From Monarcha castaneiventris obscurior (Eukaryota; Chordata; Aves; Passeriformes; Monarchidae), in contig JAMPIT010000566.1 of NCBI GenBank assembly GCA_026261815.1, positions 24,081,001 to 24,145,000 of the forward strand: a stretch of DNA of 64,000 nt. The letters are read 5' to 3'. A program made the position numbers and the translations under genes. This document shows, piece after piece, positions 62,201 to 64,000 of this stretch (positions within the stretch are counted from its first letter, which is position 1; every line of letters begins with the position of its first letter). Under the pieces are notes generated by a model. That model was not told where the DNA came from. It ran no database searches and saw only the letters and a list, made by a program, of their open reading frames with translations.

Positions 62201-64000
62201 ATTTGGAATTAAAGTCTTGACAGATGGTTCTCGTGAACTACATCTGGATATATAAGAAGCCAAAGTTGAGCACAAGAATATTATTCAGATAGGATATGAA
62301 AATATTCATGGACTCAGGATAATGGCATATTTCCCAAAGTTAATTGAAGGACATAATCATGATTGATGCAGAACTAAATCAGCAGGAAATCAGAGTGAAA
62401 TTTATCTTTTGGATATGAATTTCCTTGGTGGCAGTGGTGTTAGAATTTAAATAGCTATTTCCTTTCTAGGTTAGCTTAAAGTCTTTGGGTATGTATGAAA
62501 ACAGACCTTTTCTCTTGTCAAGACAAAATTGTAGGACACATGTAGTTCGCAATAAATTAAGTGGGTTAAAAATTCCTTTTTTTCCCCAATACCTTCAAAT
62601 TACAATTTTTTATAAGGAAAAAAAAATTAGTAAGCCCCATGAGACCATGTATCCTTTTGGAACAATTTGCATGAATGGACTCAATAGGGAGAAGAGGTTA
62701 ATTTCCCAAACATACCCAATTTCAGTAAAAAAAAGGATGTATGAGCTTACTTTGAGAGTTAATTTGCTGAGAAAGAGGCCTGGGAAAAGCAGGATGAAGA
62801 TGAGTGATTATCTCCCACATGAGATGGGGACACACAGAGTTTGTGGTGTTTACGTGCACGTGTTCAAGTACTTTTTGTGTAAAAGCAACCAAGACAAGTA
62901 ACCATTGTGCTGGTGACCATGTTGCTTCAGATTTGCTGGTTTGCCTGCTGATGTTCCTGAGAGAGCATGAAAAAGAGAGATCACTGCTCAAACATAAAAG
63001 GAATGGGTTTTTATTCCTTTCAGAATTAAGCATGGTATGTTAAACAGACTTCTAGGGGAAAGGGAGGTACCCCAGCACGTCAGGTAAGAGGTAAGTAAGA
63101 GGAAATGTAAACATACATACCCCATTTTCTACCTATAGCAAGAACATGAGTCGAGCAGGCATTAAAGTTTGAAACTCTAGTTAAACTCCAAATGGACAGT
63201 TCAAGAAAGGTGGATTCCAAATCATCTGCTGTGGGCCATATTTGAGAAGACAGAGAGAAGCCTGACTCATGTTCCTGTACTATCTACAGAGGAAGGATCT
63301 TCATCTTTTTTCCATCTGGACCAGTTCCTTTCAGCACAATGATGCACAAACATGGCTTTTGTGCTACACTAATACATAATTTGGACTTTCTAAGAAAAGC
63401 CACTTAAAAGCCAAGTGAATCCCAGCTGTTACTGAGCTATATCATTGCATCAGTGTTAAGCTCTGTGGTCTTGTGCCTGAAAACCCTTAGGAGGAGAGGT
63501 ATTTCTTTCTGGGCTATAATTTAGTCAGAATAAAATTACACACACAACTTCCCTTCATAGCTGGGAATAAACAATTAGATTTCAACTTAACTGACAATGT
63601 TCTCTGGCTATGCAATTTCATTCATCCTAGGAACAACCTGTTCAGTACTTCCTAGAAAAATGTTCTTCTAGGCTGGCTACTTGGTTGGAAGTATTTTCTG
63701 AAATAAAAGTCAGCATACCACTTGATGGTTTGATCCTTGGACCAGGATTTGTTTTCCTTCTCTTCTAGAACCCAGTGTTCATTAGATTGCAAGATTCAGA
63801 GCTTTCAAATTTGGTTAACATTTCAGCATGAAGTATCTTTACAAAAGATACCTGAAATCTCAAGATAAATTGTTGATGTACTTTTTGAAAATAAATATTT
63901 ACATTGCTTTCCCTGTTAGGAAGAAAAACACATCAGTTTTTCCCATATTAAATCAGGTGAGACTCAACAGTTCTCCTTGAAATAGGAGGCCTCTGAACCT
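56276..64000. other. Noncoding stretch upstream of the promoter
   Basis: No gene was recognised. Features seen are a T-rich tract ending in cag at 57231-57253 that resembles a plus-strand splice acceptor without a partner, a GC-richer patch at 57.54-57.70 kb, and poly-T at about 58806-58815. Open frames (up to 138 codons at 62485-62901) lack motifs and are taken as chance. Confidence 0.55.

Overview
The window looks like nuclear DNA from a bird. The recognisable repeats are nearly all CR1 LINE pieces of avian type, mostly 3' ends carrying the conserved 'gttggacttgatgatct' and 'ggttggaaaagacct' blocks. There is also one short LTR-retrotransposon LTR. No Alu, B1/B2 or mammalian L1 sequence was seen. 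The background is AT-rich single-copy DNA with two CpG islands. No bacterial-style operons, CRISPR arrays, rRNA or tRNA genes were recognised, and nearly every open frame is short and explained by chance, CpG-island composition or CR1 antisense reading.

The best gene evidence is on the minus strand. A CpG-island promoter (about 55.3-56.1 kb) holds a coding-capable first exon (55750 down to 55652) ending in a strong GAG|GTGAGT donor. About 10.8 kb downstream lies a well-formed internal exon (44893-44695) with a pyrimidine-rich acceptor and a CAG|GTGAGA donor. Both are open in the same phase. A second phase-0 donor at 55984 suggests an alternative first exon. I do not recognise the encoded protein. 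Later exons would lie at lower coordinates; I could not identify any convincingly.

Layout from left to right: 1-22.5 kb is AT-rich noncoding DNA with one CR1 tail (about 6.5 kb). At 22.5-23.1 kb is a CpG island, a possible internal or alternative promoter. At 26.1-27.0 kb is a very old CR1/L3-like fragment, and at 30.0-30.2 kb a CR1 3' piece. At 44.7-44.9 kb is the internal exon. At 45.8-47.7 kb is a 1.9-kb 5'-truncated CR1 with a decayed reverse transcriptase, and at 49.65-49.82 kb a short LTR. At 55.3-56.1 kb is the CpG-island promoter, with a CR1 tail directly upstream (56.17-56.28 kb). From 56.3 to 64 kb is noncoding DNA.

I did not find a clearly new biological system. The most useful leads are the alternative first exons at the 56-kb island, the unnamed exon-2 protein segment, and the 22.7-kb CpG island with its TCACGTGA palindrome.
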